A DNA stretch of 64,000 nucleotides. Source: an uncultured Bacteroidia bacterium. Its GTDB lineage: Bacteria; Bacteroidota; Bacteroidia; Bacteroidales; UBA932. The notes under the pieces were generated by a model. That model saw only the letters and a list, made by a program, of their open reading frames with translations. It made no database searches and was not told the DNA's origin. The stretch lies in NCBI GenBank assembly GCA_902784965.1, contig CACZWU010000001.1:59444-123443 (forward strand), given 5' to 3'. This document shows, one piece after another, positions 55,371 through 63,948 of this stretch. Numbering within the stretch: position 1 is the first letter of the stretch; each line of letters opens with the position of its first letter. The position numbers were made by a program, and so were the translations under genes.

Positions 55371-57356
55371 ATGAGTCAAATTCGATATATCCTTTTGGCT
55401 TTTGCGCTTTTGATGGCCTTGCCGTCGCAGGCGCAGAACAACGCCTACGGTCTGGACGACGAGTGCTATCCGTACTTCCGCCGGGCCGAGGATCTGGTGG
55501 GCAAGGAAGGGTTCAAGGCCGTGAACGACACGCTTTTACGCCTGGCCCTCCAGAAAGGCGACACCAAGGCGCAGACGCTCTTCTACGTCGAAAAGCTCCG
55601 CGACGTCATCGAAGTGGCCTTGCGTGAAGGACCGAACGACGGTGCCGTGAATGCCGCCTTCCGTGACCTGCGGGAGGCTGCGATCCGGCTCGGCCACCGG
55701 CAGTACTACTATTACGGCTACGAGCAGACCCAGAACTACTATTTCACGACGGGACGCATGCTCAAGGCGATGGAACTCATCCAGCAGATGCAGGACTATG
55801 CGCTGGAGAACGACGATGAGTACGGTAAATGGATGGCCGACCGCTACATGGTGAAACTCTACGTCGCGATGAACGACTACGTGTCTGCCAAGAAGTTCAT
55901 CGACCGGGCGCTCGATACCTACCTCAATTCCACCGACTCCCTGATCAGGCGGCAGTCGTCCACCCGCCTGTGGTGCGACCTGGCGGACTACTATCCCATC
56001 GGTTCCGATTCTTCCCGCATGTGCATCCAGCGGGCGGTGGAAGACCAGAAAAGCTATCTCGACACGCTGCGCTGCGAATACTATCTGGCGAAGCTGGCCG
56101 CCCTCGACCAGGACATGGCGGGCTATCAGACCTCCCGCGACATCTGTGTCAACAGTCCGTCTTTCCATACCATCACGCCTTCGGGCGCCAAGTTCTTCGA
56201 TGTCGTCGACGCTGTGTTCGACGGCACGGTGGGCCGGCATCTCAACGACATCCAGCAGTTGAAACTGCTGCGTGAGTGGAAATACCTGTCGTATCTCCTG
56301 CAGCAGAACGGATACCGCAGCTACGCGCTCTTCCTGTACCAGCGCCTGGTCGACGAGCTGGAGAACCAGGTTTCCACCAACAACCAGTCGCGTCTGGCTG
56401 AAGTGGAGGCCCGCATCGGCAACATGTCGCTGGCGGCCAACCTGCGGGAGAAATCGTCGCAGGTGACGCAGATCAGCCGGATGGTGATCATCCTGGCCGG
56501 CGCCACGATGCTCATCGTTATCACCTTCCTGCTGTTCTCCATCGCCTCCTACCGGAAAAACCGCAAGAAAGACGCCATCCGGATCGCTGAACTCAAGACC
56601 GCCAACGAACACGTCATCGCGGCCAACGAGGCCAAGACCCAGTTCGTCCAGAACATGAGCCATGAGATCCGTACGCCGCTCAATGCCATCGTCGGATTCT
56701 CCCAGCTGCTCTCCCTGCCCGACGGCTCCTTCCCCACTGAAGAGAAGGAATCGTTCAGCGGCCATATCGTCAACAACGCCCAGATGCTGACCATGCTGCT
56801 CGACGACATCCTCAACGCCTCGGCCATCGACCACAAGGAATACAAGCTCATCTACGAAGACGGGGAGTGTCACCACATGTGCCAGGCCGCCATCAGCAGC
56901 TCGGAGCACCGGCTCCAGCCCGGCGTGCAGATGTACTATGATCCGGAAAGCGAAGAACCCTTCTACTTCCGCACCGACCCGCGCCGCATACAGCAGATCC
57001 TCATCAACATGCTGACCAATGCCTGCAAGCATACGGAAAAGGGAGAGATCCGGCTGTCCAGTTCCACCACCGCTAACCCGGGTTACGTGACCTTCACCTG
57101 TACCGACACCGGTACCGGCATCCCTCCGGAGCAGGCGGAGGTCATCTTCGAGCGCTTCGTCAAGCTCAACGGATTCGTGCAGGGCACCGGCCTGGGCCTG
57201 AGCATCTGCCGCGACATCGCCAAGCAGATGGGTGCCCGTATCTACCTCGACACGACCTACACCGCCGGCGGTGCCCGCTTCGTGTTCATCGTTCCCGTCA
57301 ACCCGCCTGAAGGCGCCGACAATACCGCCATCCCTCAACCCAAGATCAATCTTTAG
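55371..57356 (+). CDS. Sensor histidine kinase
   Basis: A 661-residue protein. A signal peptide ends near residue 22. A helical, TPR-like periplasmic sensor region covers about 25-355. A transmembrane helix lies near 370-392 (VIILAGATMLIVITFLLFSI), then a HisKA domain with phospho-accepting His431 (NMSHEIRTPLNAIVGFSQLL). The ATPase domain has NACKHTEKG (N box), CTDTGTGIPPEQ (G1) and GTGLGLSICRDIA (G2). The next gene is a single-domain receiver, its probable partner. The signal sensed is unknown. Confidence 0.93.
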   Translation: MSQIRYILLAFALLMALPSQAQNNAYGLDDECYPYFRRAEDLVGKEGFKAVNDTLLRLALQKGDTKAQTLFYVEKLRDVIEVALREGPNDGAVNAAFRDLREAAIRLGHRQYYYYGYEQTQNYYFTTGRMLKAMELIQQMQDYALENDDEYGKWMADRYMVKLYVAMNDYVSAKKFIDRALDTYLNSTDSLIRRQSSTRLWCDLADYYPIGSDSSRMCIQRAVEDQKSYLDTLRCEYYLAKLAALDQDMAGYQTSRDICVNSPSFHTITPSGAKFFDVVDAVFDGTVGRHLNDIQQLKLLREWKYLSYLLQQNGYRSYALFLYQRLVDELENQVSTNNQSRLAEVEARIGNMSLAANLREKSSQVTQISRMVIILAGATMLIVITFLLFSIASYRKNRKKDAIRIAELKTANEHVIAANEAKTQFVQNMSHEIRTPLNAIVGFSQLLSLPDGSFPTEEKESFSGHIVNNAQMLTMLLDDILNASAIDHKEYKLIYEDGECHHMCQAAISSSEHRLQPGVQMYYDPESEEPFYFRTDPRRIQQILINMLTNACKHTEKGEIRLSSSTTANPGYVTFTCTDTGTGIPPEQAEVIFERFVKLNGFVQGTGLGLSICRDIAKQMGARIYLDTTYTAGGARFVFIVPVNPPEGADNTAIPQPKINL

Positions 57357-57359
57357 CCT

Positions 57360-57785
57360 ATGATACCGATATACGCACAAGAACACGACTTCTCCAAGTT
57401 TTCCGTTTTGGCAGTCGACGACATCCCGCTGAACCTGTTGCTGGTAGAGAAAATGCTCTCCCGCTTCAACTTCAAGTTCCGGAAGGCCACCAACGGCCAG
57501 CTGGCGCTCGATGCCGTCGCCCAGGAGAAACCCGATCTCATCCTGCTCGACCTGATGATGCCCGGCATCGACGGATTCGAAGTCATCCGCCGCCTGCGCG
57601 CCAATCCCGAGACGGCCGACATCCAGATCGTCATCCTCTCGGCCCTCACCTCCAACGAAGACATCATCAAGGGTTTCGACGTGGGTGCCAACGACTTCAT
57701 CATGAAGCCCATCATCATGGAAAAACTGCTGACTTGCGTGGTCACCCACCTGCAGTTGGCCGAAGCCAAGAAGACCCAGGCATAA
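57360..57785 (+). CDS. Single-domain response regulator
   Basis: A 141-residue receiver domain with no output domain. The acidic pair is Asp20/Asp21 (LAVDDIPLN), the phospho-acceptor Asp64 (LILLDLMMPGIDG), and the conserved Lys lies in DFIMKPI. It starts 3 bases after the histidine kinase. It probably passes phosphate to another protein or acts by protein binding. Confidence 0.93.
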   Translation: MIPIYAQEHDFSKFSVLAVDDIPLNLLLVEKMLSRFNFKFRKATNGQLALDAVAQEKPDLILLDLMMPGIDGFEVIRRLRANPETADIQIVILSALTSNEDIIKGFDVGANDFIMKPIIMEKLLTCVVTHLQLAEAKKTQA

Positions 57786-57804
57786 GTGAACGGGCGATAG
57801 GGGC

Positions 57805-59133
57805 ATGGACAAGAGATTCTCATTGAAAGGCTCCCTGCTGCAGTACATTCTGTTGTCCTGCATCGGTACCTTTTTCTCCATCCTCCTGCTGCGATGGATC
57901 TCCGTGCCGGAGTACGGATTCACGCGGCACATGCTCATCGCCATGGCGTCTGCCGCCGTCTTCACACTCATCGGCCTGCTGATCTCCGGCAGTTCCCGCC
58001 ATATCCGGGAAGACGCCTCTTTCTGGAATTTCCGCCGCATCGCCGCCACGGTGATGATCAAGGAAGTGGGCATGCTGGCCGTGATGCTGAGTGGCTGGAT
58101 CGGCCACCATTCTGCCGTTCATATCCTGCTGGGTATTTTCTCTGACATCGTCTTCTCCATCGCGCTGATCATCTATCCTTCCATCATCGCCGCCCGCATC
58201 CGGAAAGAGAGCAAGGATATGCATTCCATCAGCGACCGCATCAATGCGCTGGTGTATGGTGATGGCGAGGAGGCGGCCGACATGGCGGAGAGCGCTGAGC
58301 TGTCGGGCCGTTACGAGGTACTGGGCCTGATTTCCCGCGACCCGGACATGAACGGCAAGATCCTGCGGGAATATGTCATCTACTATGTGGGCAGCGAACA
58401 GGATCTGGAGGCACTCCAGTGGCGGTTGGGCGGCATCGACTGCATCCTCTTCCCCAAAGGGGGACAGTCCGACAAGTCTGAAGCCAATATGTGGCGGGGC
58501 CCCGTGTCATCGGAAAACATCCCCCAGCCCAAGGATTCGATGAGCCTGACGGGCAAATTCATCAAGCGGGCTTTCGACATCACGCTGTCCGGCCTGCTGC
58601 TGATTGTCTTTTCGCCCTTGTTCCTTATCTGCGCGCTGGCCGTGCTGATCGACGACGGCCGGCCGGTCATCTACAAGCAGGAACGCATCGGTCGCGGTGG
58701 CAAACCCTTCTACATCTACAAGTTCCGCTCCATGCGGAAAGATGCCGAAGCGGCCGGTCCGGTACTCTATTCGGGCATCACCGATCCCCGTCTCACCCGT
58801 TCCGGCAGCTTCATGCGCCAGCATCACCTCGATGAGCTTCCGCAGCTTTGGAACGTCTTCCGCGGCGACATGTCGTTCATCGGCTATCGCCCCGAACGCC
58901 AGTTCTATATCGACCGCATTATGGCCGACAACCCGCGCTATCGTTTCCTCTATCAGATCCGTCCCGGGGTCACCAGCTATGCGACCCTCTACAACGGTTA
59001 TACCGACACCAAGGAAAAGATGCTTACCCGGCTGGACATGGACCTCTACTACCTGCGCAACCACTCCGTGTGGTTCGATCTGCGTATCCTGGGTCTGACT
59101 TTCCTGAGTATCGTTGGGGGCAAGAAGTTTTAG
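57805..59133 (+). CDS. Undecaprenyl-phosphate sugar transferase (WcaJ/WbaP-like)
   Basis: A 442-residue protein. The N-terminal part has several transmembrane segments. The C-terminal bacterial sugar transferase domain starts FIKRAFDITLSGLLL, with RIGRGGKPFYIYKFRSMRKDAE, LDELPQLWNVFRGDMS and RPGVTSYATLYNG. It would load the first sugar-phosphate onto undecaprenyl phosphate to begin a surface polysaccharide repeat unit. UpxY follows 3 bases later. Confidence 0.9.
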   Translation: MDKRFSLKGSLLQYILLSCIGTFFSILLLRWISVPEYGFTRHMLIAMASAAVFTLIGLLISGSSRHIREDASFWNFRRIAATVMIKEVGMLAVMLSGWIGHHSAVHILLGIFSDIVFSIALIIYPSIIAARIRKESKDMHSISDRINALVYGDGEEAADMAESAELSGRYEVLGLISRDPDMNGKILREYVIYYVGSEQDLEALQWRLGGIDCILFPKGGQSDKSEANMWRGPVSSENIPQPKDSMSLTGKFIKRAFDITLSGLLLIVFSPLFLICALAVLIDDGRPVIYKQERIGRGGKPFYIYKFRSMRKDAEAAGPVLYSGITDPRLTRSGSFMRQHHLDELPQLWNVFRGDMSFIGYRPERQFYIDRIMADNPRYRFLYQIRPGVTSYATLYNGYTDTKEKMLTRLDMDLYYLRNHSVWFDLRILGLTFLSIVGGKKF

Positions 59134-59136
59134 ACG

Positions 59137-59691
59137 ATGGAAAGCGTGCTCATATCCGACAAGACCTGCTGGTTCGCCGCCCGCACCCGCTGCGGAGCGG
59201 AACTGGGCGTGCGCGACCGGCTCGACCGTTTTGGAACGGAGCACTTCCTTCCTGTCGAACTGCGCCGCCACACCCGCTCCCGCGCTTCGTATGAGCATCC
59301 GCTGATTCCCGGCCTGATCTTTTTGCATACCACCAAGAAGCAGGCCTGCGCCCTGACCAACGAGATGGGCCTGCCGGTGCGCTACCTCATCGACCCGGCC
59401 ACGCATACCCTGCTCGTGGTCCCTGACAAGCAGCTCGACGATTTCCGCCGGGTCCTCGACCTTTCGGCCGAGAAGGGTGGGCTGATGGACTGCCCGCTGG
59501 CTCTGGGCGACTTCGTGCGGGTCATCAAGGGCCCGCTCCGGGGCGTTGAGGGCCGTGTTCTGGAACTGCGCGGGCACATCTACGTAGTAGTGGAACTGCT
59601 GGGCTGTTTCTTCGCCCGCGCCACGGTGCGGCGGGCCTGGCTTGAAAAAATAGATGCACCACGAAATGATTTTGGAACAATTCATGCTTAA
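59137..59691 (+). CDS. UpxY family transcription antiterminator (NusG-like)
   Basis: A 184-residue protein with an N-terminal NGN domain (WFAARTRCGAELGVRDRL) and a C-terminal KOW motif (GDFVRVIKGPLRGVEGRVLE). In Bacteroides, UpxY proteins allow RNA polymerase to read through long capsular polysaccharide operons. Its place at the start of a polysaccharide region supports this. Its last codons are A/T-rich. Confidence 0.9.
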   Translation: MESVLISDKTCWFAARTRCGAELGVRDRLDRFGTEHFLPVELRRHTRSRASYEHPLIPGLIFLHTTKKQACALTNEMGLPVRYLIDPATHTLLVVPDKQLDDFRRVLDLSAEKGGLMDCPLALGDFVRVIKGPLRGVEGRVLELRGHIYVVVELLGCFFARATVRRAWLEKIDAPRNDFGTIHA

Positions 59692-59730
59692 CATTCGTAT
59701 AATATCTAATCGGCAATAATTGTGAACTAT

Positions 59731-59898
59731 ATGGAACAGAAAAAATACGAAGCACCTGCCATCCTTGAAGATGTCCATCTCGAGGTGGCCTGTGGTATTC
59801 TCGCACAGTCAGTAGTAGAAGAAGACCAGGAAGTGGAATCCGTGGGCCAGGAAGTCGAAACCCACACGATGACCGGTTACGAGCATAGCTGGCAATAG
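59731..59898 (+). CDS. Small 55-residue peptide gene
   Basis: The ATG at 59731 opens a 55-codon frame: MEQKKYEAPAILEDVHLEVA, then CGILAQS, an acidic segment (EEDQEVESVGQEVE), ending YEHSWQ. The opening resembles short Bacteroidota peptides of the form MxxKxYxxPxIxxVxLxxxxxxL that are often found next to fimbrillin-like genes. Function unknown. It could be a small structural or secreted peptide, or a precursor peptide. It lies 16 bases upstream of the fimbrillin-like lipoprotein, probably in one transcript. Confidence 0.6.
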   Translation: MEQKKYEAPAILEDVHLEVACGILAQSVVEEDQEVESVGQEVETHTMTGYEHSWQ

Positions 59899-59914
59899 AA
59901 GCAGGAAATTGTCT

Positions 59915-61732
59915 ATGAAACAGCTTTACCATCCAGTCGCTTTCGTACTGGCCGCACTCGTTTGCCTGTTGATGTCTGTATCCGGATGCGCCCTTTTCGA
60001 AGAGACTACGGGCGATCAGGTCATCCGTTTCACGGCCGCTTCCTCGCTCGATACGAAAGTCTATTATGGCAATGAGCAGAACGGCAAGATCCAGTTGATC
60101 TGGGAGACGGGCGACCAAATCCGTATTGTCAGTGACCGCGCCCGTACTTCCAGCGGTTCCAGTTCACACGATTACCGCCTCCGTCACGACCGGGAAGAGG
60201 GCTCCCACAGCTATGCCAAATTCGATCTCAATGATGCCGGAGAAAACGGACTGCGTTGGGAAGAGTCGGGCGACTATGAGTTCTATGCCACCTATCCGGC
60301 CGTATCCGTATCGTCTGACGGCTCCTTCTCGGCCGATGTCTCGGATGATCGATACCTGATGGTCGCCCATACCACGGCAGCGTACAATACCCAGCGGAAG
60401 GTGTTCCTCAGTTTCTATCCTGCCTTTACGGCCTTTGAAGTGACCATCACCGCCGACGATTCTTCCGTTTCGGTCGACGACAGCGAACTCTATTCCCTGG
60501 TGACGCCGATGGCCGGCAAGTTCACCGCCAAGATTGGCAACGCCGGGATTTATGACTACAATGTCACCTCTCCCGAGCGTTCTGCCTATCCGGCCTCCTC
60601 GCTGACGAGCGGCAGCCGCAGCAGCAAAACCTTCATCTTTTTCTGCCTGCCCCAGGATCTTCGCAACGTGGTTCTCTACTGTACCTTCACCAAAGACGGA
60701 CAGACGCGGACCAAGTCGCTGGCCTTGTCGTCGGGTGGCAGTTCCATCGTTTTCTCGGCCTGTAAGTATCATCGTCTCAACCTGACGCTCGACAGCTCGG
60801 GTGGCGACGTGGAGATCGAGTTCTCCGACATGTCGATGGGCGGTTGCCAGATGCTGCTGTCCCTGCTCAAGCAGAACGCCGGGTCTTTGCAGCAATATGC
60901 GCAGAACCGGGGTGTTACGCTCGACCAGAACCTGGCCGTCAACCTGTTCAACTATTATGTGAACAACAATGTCGGTCAGGTGGATGCCCGTGATGCGTTC
61001 AAAGGGACCGGCAGCAACAGCTTTACCTCCGACCAACTTCCCGTCATCAAGGACTTCCTCGGAACACTGACCAACTATACGCATCAGAACTCCCTCTGGG
61101 CCAGCATCGAGGCCACTGACTTCGTCTTCGTCCCCAACCTGGAGACCATCAATCAGTTGGAGGTCGATCCGCAGAAGGTCAACAACTACGGAATGTCGAT
61201 CGACGTAAGCGGTTTGCAGAAGCTCAAATCCATCTCCCTGTACAAGTGTACCCATCTGAGCGTCAGCGATTGCCCGCAACTGACATCGGTTCAGATGATG
61301 AACATCGACAACAATTACTCCTGTGATTTCAGTCTGAGCAACTGCCCGAAGGTGACCAGTTTCTCACAAGATTGGAACGGCCAGCGCTGCTCGTTCAGTT
61401 TCACCAACATGTCGGGCCTCCAGACGATCAGCCTGAAGAATGGCGCTTCCGTGACGGTCGACAACTGCAGTGCCTTGACCTCTCTGGGCATGGAACAGGC
61501 CAGCAACCTGGAGTCCATCAGCATTTCGAATGCGCCCAATTTCACCGGCGGTGAATTCAAGACGGTCGAGAAAACGGTCTCGGTGAGTGTGAGCAATTGC
61601 AGTGCGAACGTATCGGGAGCGACGCTGATCCTGCGGGGCAACGGGAATGCCACCAATGCCGGCAAGACAAACAGCGACAACTTGACCGTCAAGTTTATCG
61701 ACAACGGCGGAAACGAGAAGACCCGTTTCTAG
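59915..61732 (+). CDS. Fimbrillin-like lipoprotein with leucine-rich-like C-terminus
   Basis: A 605-residue protein. A lipoprotein signal (LAALVCLLMSVSGC) is followed by a fimbrillin-type region with the usual IRFTAAS opening, and then about 20 kDa of repeats of about 21-24 residues from residue about 420 (LKSISLYKCTHLSVSDCPQL; LTSVQ; LQTISLKNGASVTVDNCSAL; LESISISNAP). These look like a leucine-rich-type solenoid. The fimbrillin part is probably surface-exposed. The start is the ATG at 59915; the TTG two codons upstream is less likely. Its 3' end overlaps the convergent nucleotidyltransferase gene by 4 bases. Confidence 0.8.
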   Translation: MKQLYHPVAFVLAALVCLLMSVSGCALFEETTGDQVIRFTAASSLDTKVYYGNEQNGKIQLIWETGDQIRIVSDRARTSSGSSSHDYRLRHDREEGSHSYAKFDLNDAGENGLRWEESGDYEFYATYPAVSVSSDGSFSADVSDDRYLMVAHTTAAYNTQRKVFLSFYPAFTAFEVTITADDSSVSVDDSELYSLVTPMAGKFTAKIGNAGIYDYNVTSPERSAYPASSLTSGSRSSKTFIFFCLPQDLRNVVLYCTFTKDGQTRTKSLALSSGGSSIVFSACKYHRLNLTLDSSGGDVEIEFSDMSMGGCQMLLSLLKQNAGSLQQYAQNRGVTLDQNLAVNLFNYYVNNNVGQVDARDAFKGTGSNSFTSDQLPVIKDFLGTLTNYTHQNSLWASIEATDFVFVPNLETINQLEVDPQKVNNYGMSIDVSGLQKLKSISLYKCTHLSVSDCPQLTSVQMMNIDNNYSCDFSLSNCPKVTSFSQDWNGQRCSFSFTNMSGLQTISLKNGASVTVDNCSALTSLGMEQASNLESISISNAPNFTGGEFKTVEKTVSVSVSNCSANVSGATLILRGNGNATNAGKTNSDNLTVKFIDNGGNEKTRF

Positions 61733-62748
61733 CGAAAGAGATTCCCGTGAGCCAGTTCCCGGAGCGTGGCCCAGGTTTCTCTGGGGGCGTACCGGAGCGA
61801 GAAAGGCAGCCTGGCGATGAAGGAAGTGGCCGTAGAGAGCTTCCTGCGCCAGCCGGCTTTTTTTACTGCCAGTTTCCGTGATGTCCGTGAAGTACCGAAA
61901 TTGCCTCCCCGTCGCACATTTTGGAGCAGGTTCCTGTAGCTGCAGGGCTTGAAACTGTCCAGACAGTATTTCGGGTTGAGCCCCAGTTCTCCGACCAGCA
62001 TGGCACAAAGCATCTGGTGCCAGTGTAGGATGCCGGCTTTCCGCAGGGCTTCCTCCAATTCCTGTTTGTCGTAGCGGCCTTCCAGCATGGCCAGGGCACG
62101 GGCCAGGTCGCAGAACTGCTTCAGGCCGATTCCCACGCCCAAGGCGTGCTTGAGGATGTGCGCGCTGTAGAGTACGATTTCGCCGCATGCAGAAGGGACG
62201 GCAGGCAATCGTTCGTCGGGCAGGTGCAGGTCGAAATAGCGCGGATGGATTTCTATGCAAATGCCTTTCCGGTTGAAAACCGTGCTGCCGTCCGGTGCCC
62301 GTTCTGCCTTGTCGACCAGGGCACTGGCTTCCTCGATCTTTCCGTCGGGGAAGTAGATGTCGATGTCGCCGCATTGGCGGAGCAGGGGCACCTCATAGTG
62401 CCGGGCGGCCTGGCTTCCCTTGAGGACCAGCATCCTGAGGCCATGCTGCTCGAAGAAAGCGCGGAGCTCCCGCTCCACGATGTTCATCTGCAGGTTCAGC
62501 TGCTCGATCTCGTTGGCTTCGGCCAGCAGCTGCATCCGGACGGGGGCGGGTGGAAGCTGATCGGCCGGAAGATGGGTGATGCCGCGCAACAGGAGGCCGG
62601 TCACGGCCTGCCGCCGTGCCAGCTCCAGCATCCGCTCCCACCGGCCCTGGCTGGCCAGTTTGGAAAGGATGACCGGCTGTTCCCACAGACCTGCCCGGAG
62701 CAGGCTGAGGAACAGATTCCAATCCCCGTCTGTTATGGATTGCCGCAT
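61729..62748 (-). CDS. Nucleotidyltransferase family protein (NTP_transf_5 type)
   Basis: A 339-residue protein with a nucleotidyltransferase-like core (MLVLKGSQAARHYEVPLLR then CGDIDIYF, the GxDxD-type metal motif, at about residues 110-135) and a helical C-terminal half. This uncharacterised family is found in Bacteroidota polysaccharide loci and in some lasso-peptide clusters. The start is the Met at 62748; a longer frame to 62775 crosses a TATCTTTA promoter-like box. It is divergent from the PqqD gene. Confidence 0.82.
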   Translation of the reverse strand: MRQSITDGDWNLFLSLLRAGLWEQPVILSKLASQGRWERMLELARRQAVTGLLLRGITHLPADQLPPAPVRMQLLAEANEIEQLNLQMNIVERELRAFFEQHGLRMLVLKGSQAARHYEVPLLRQCGDIDIYFPDGKIEEASALVDKAERAPDGSTVFNRKGICIEIHPRYFDLHLPDERLPAVPSACGEIVLYSAHILKHALGVGIGLKQFCDLARALAMLEGRYDKQELEEALRKAGILHWHQMLCAMLVGELGLNPKYCLDSFKPCSYRNLLQNVRRGGNFGTSRTSRKLAVKKAGWRRKLSTATSFIARLPFSLRYAPRETWATLRELAHGNLFR

Positions 62749-62785
62749 ATTCGGTATAAAGATATGAAAAATCAACGAAAATGAT

Positions 62786-62793
62786 TATATTTG
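62786..62793 (+). promoter_or_regulatory. -7 box of the second PqqD gene
   Basis: TATATTTG, 21 bases before the ATG at 62815. Confidence 0.5.
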
Positions 62794-62814
62794 AATTCGA
62801 AAAGACAACTTTTT

Positions 62815-63087
62815 ATGCGAATTCACCCTGGCTACCATCTTCGCGAGTTGGGCGACGATCATCTGGTCATCGGCAAAGACGCCGCTGCCAAGCAAAATGA
62901 GCGGCGGGTCGTACGGCTCAATGCATCGGCCGCTTTTTTGTGGCGCGCCGTTGAAGGAAAAGAGTTTGATGTGCCGATGCTGGCTCGACAGCTTCAGGAG
63001 GAATACGGATTGGATGCCGCCAGGGCCGCAGCCGATGCGGCGGCCATCGTCTCTGCCTGGACGGACGCCGGACTGGTCGACGCATAG
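62815..63087 (+). CDS. Second PqqD-like protein
   Basis: A 90-residue protein with the PqqD pattern: beta-rich start (MRIHPGYHLRELGDDHLVIG), then VRLNASAAFLWRAVEGKEFD (the LN-x-(S/T)-A-x-x-(L)-W motif) and C-terminal helices. The same length as the PqqD at 25065. The start at 62815 is chosen because the frame upstream lies in the promoter. It is divergent from the nucleotidyltransferase. A leader-peptide-binding role is inferred from the fold only; its peptide, if any, is unknown. Confidence 0.85.
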   Translation: MRIHPGYHLRELGDDHLVIGKDAAAKQNERRVVRLNASAAFLWRAVEGKEFDVPMLARQLQEEYGLDAARAAADAAAIVSAWTDAGLVDA

Positions 63088-63105
63088 GCCTTTTTCCCGC
63101 TATTT

Positions 63106-63142
63106 TTGCTTTTCTCGACAGGAATCAGTAACTTTGTTACTG
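63106..63142 (+). promoter_or_regulatory. Promoter within an inverted repeat, for the beta-barrel gene
   Basis: TTG at 63106-63108, 20 bp, then TAACTTTG at 63129-63136. The -7 box lies inside the inverted repeat CAGTAAC-TTT-GTTACTG (63126-63142). The predicted leader to the ATG at 63229 is about 85 nt. Confidence 0.55.
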
Positions 63143-63228
63143 AAATGGCGATTCTGTCTTTCAATCTTGCTTCGAGTCTGCTCAGCAGGCCCGTTGGCGA
63201 AGCCTTATTCTAAATCCTTCATTTTTCG

Positions 63229-63936
63229 ATGAGAAAGTGTGTTTTGCTGGCAGCGGCTTTGCTCCTGAGCGCCGTGTCGCTGTTCGCTCAAAAGAGTCCC
63301 CTGACGCCCTATGAATATGGACACCGCTGGTACTTTATGTTCCAGGGCGGTCCGCTTTATTTCAACAGTGATTATTGCAGCAACATGTGGGCGGAGGGCC
63401 GCGTGGATGAGTTGTTAACCTTCAGTACGGGCCTGGCCCTGGGCTACAATTTCGACGACGCCAACGCCATTCAGGTCATGGCCAATTACGCGCGCAAGAC
63501 GGGCGTCTGCGAACCGTTCGAAAGCGATTTATTTAATTCCACGACCGAAACGATTCCGACCTACACCTACAAATTCCGCAGCGTGCAGTGCTTTGTCGAC
63601 TACGTGATCAACTTCAATGCGCTGGCCGAATACTTCATGTCCTTCTCGGCCAAGTGCTACGCCGGCCTCGGTGCGGCCTATACCTTCGATTTCACCGAGC
63701 CGGAGCATCCCGAAGTTTGGGTGACCGACCCCAATCTCGTGCCTGCCCTGAATTTCGGCTTTATCGTGGAATACGATTTCAAGGACGGTTTCGGGTTCTT
63801 TCTCGACCTGGGCCTTGCATTCTATACCGACCGATACAATGGCCGCGAACCCATCAGTTTTCCGCTCGAAATGGATAACTCCGTGCAGATCGGCCTGATT
63901 TACCATATCCCCCTCAAAGCAGGATCCCGTCGCTAG
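63229..63936 (+). CDS. Putative outer-membrane beta-barrel protein
   Basis: A 235-residue protein with a signal peptide (MRKCVLLAAALLLSAVSLFA) and strongly alternating beta-strand sequence (WYFMFQGGPLYFNSDY; FSTGLALGYNFDDANAIQVM). No named family is recognised. It lies between the PqqD gene and a polysaccharide flippase gene that starts 12 bases later. Confidence 0.7.
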   Translation: MRKCVLLAAALLLSAVSLFAQKSPLTPYEYGHRWYFMFQGGPLYFNSDYCSNMWAEGRVDELLTFSTGLALGYNFDDANAIQVMANYARKTGVCEPFESDLFNSTTETIPTYTYKFRSVQCFVDYVINFNALAEYFMSFSAKCYAGLGAAYTFDFTEPEHPEVWVTDPNLVPALNFGFIVEYDFKDGFGFFLDLGLAFYTDRYNGREPISFPLEMDNSVQIGLIYHIPLKAGSRR

Positions 63937-63948
63937 CATTTCGGCTGA

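Noticed and set aside
63126-63142. Invertible capsule promoter
   Set aside because: Only a single short inverted repeat is present, with no second distant arm and no recombinase gene nearby.
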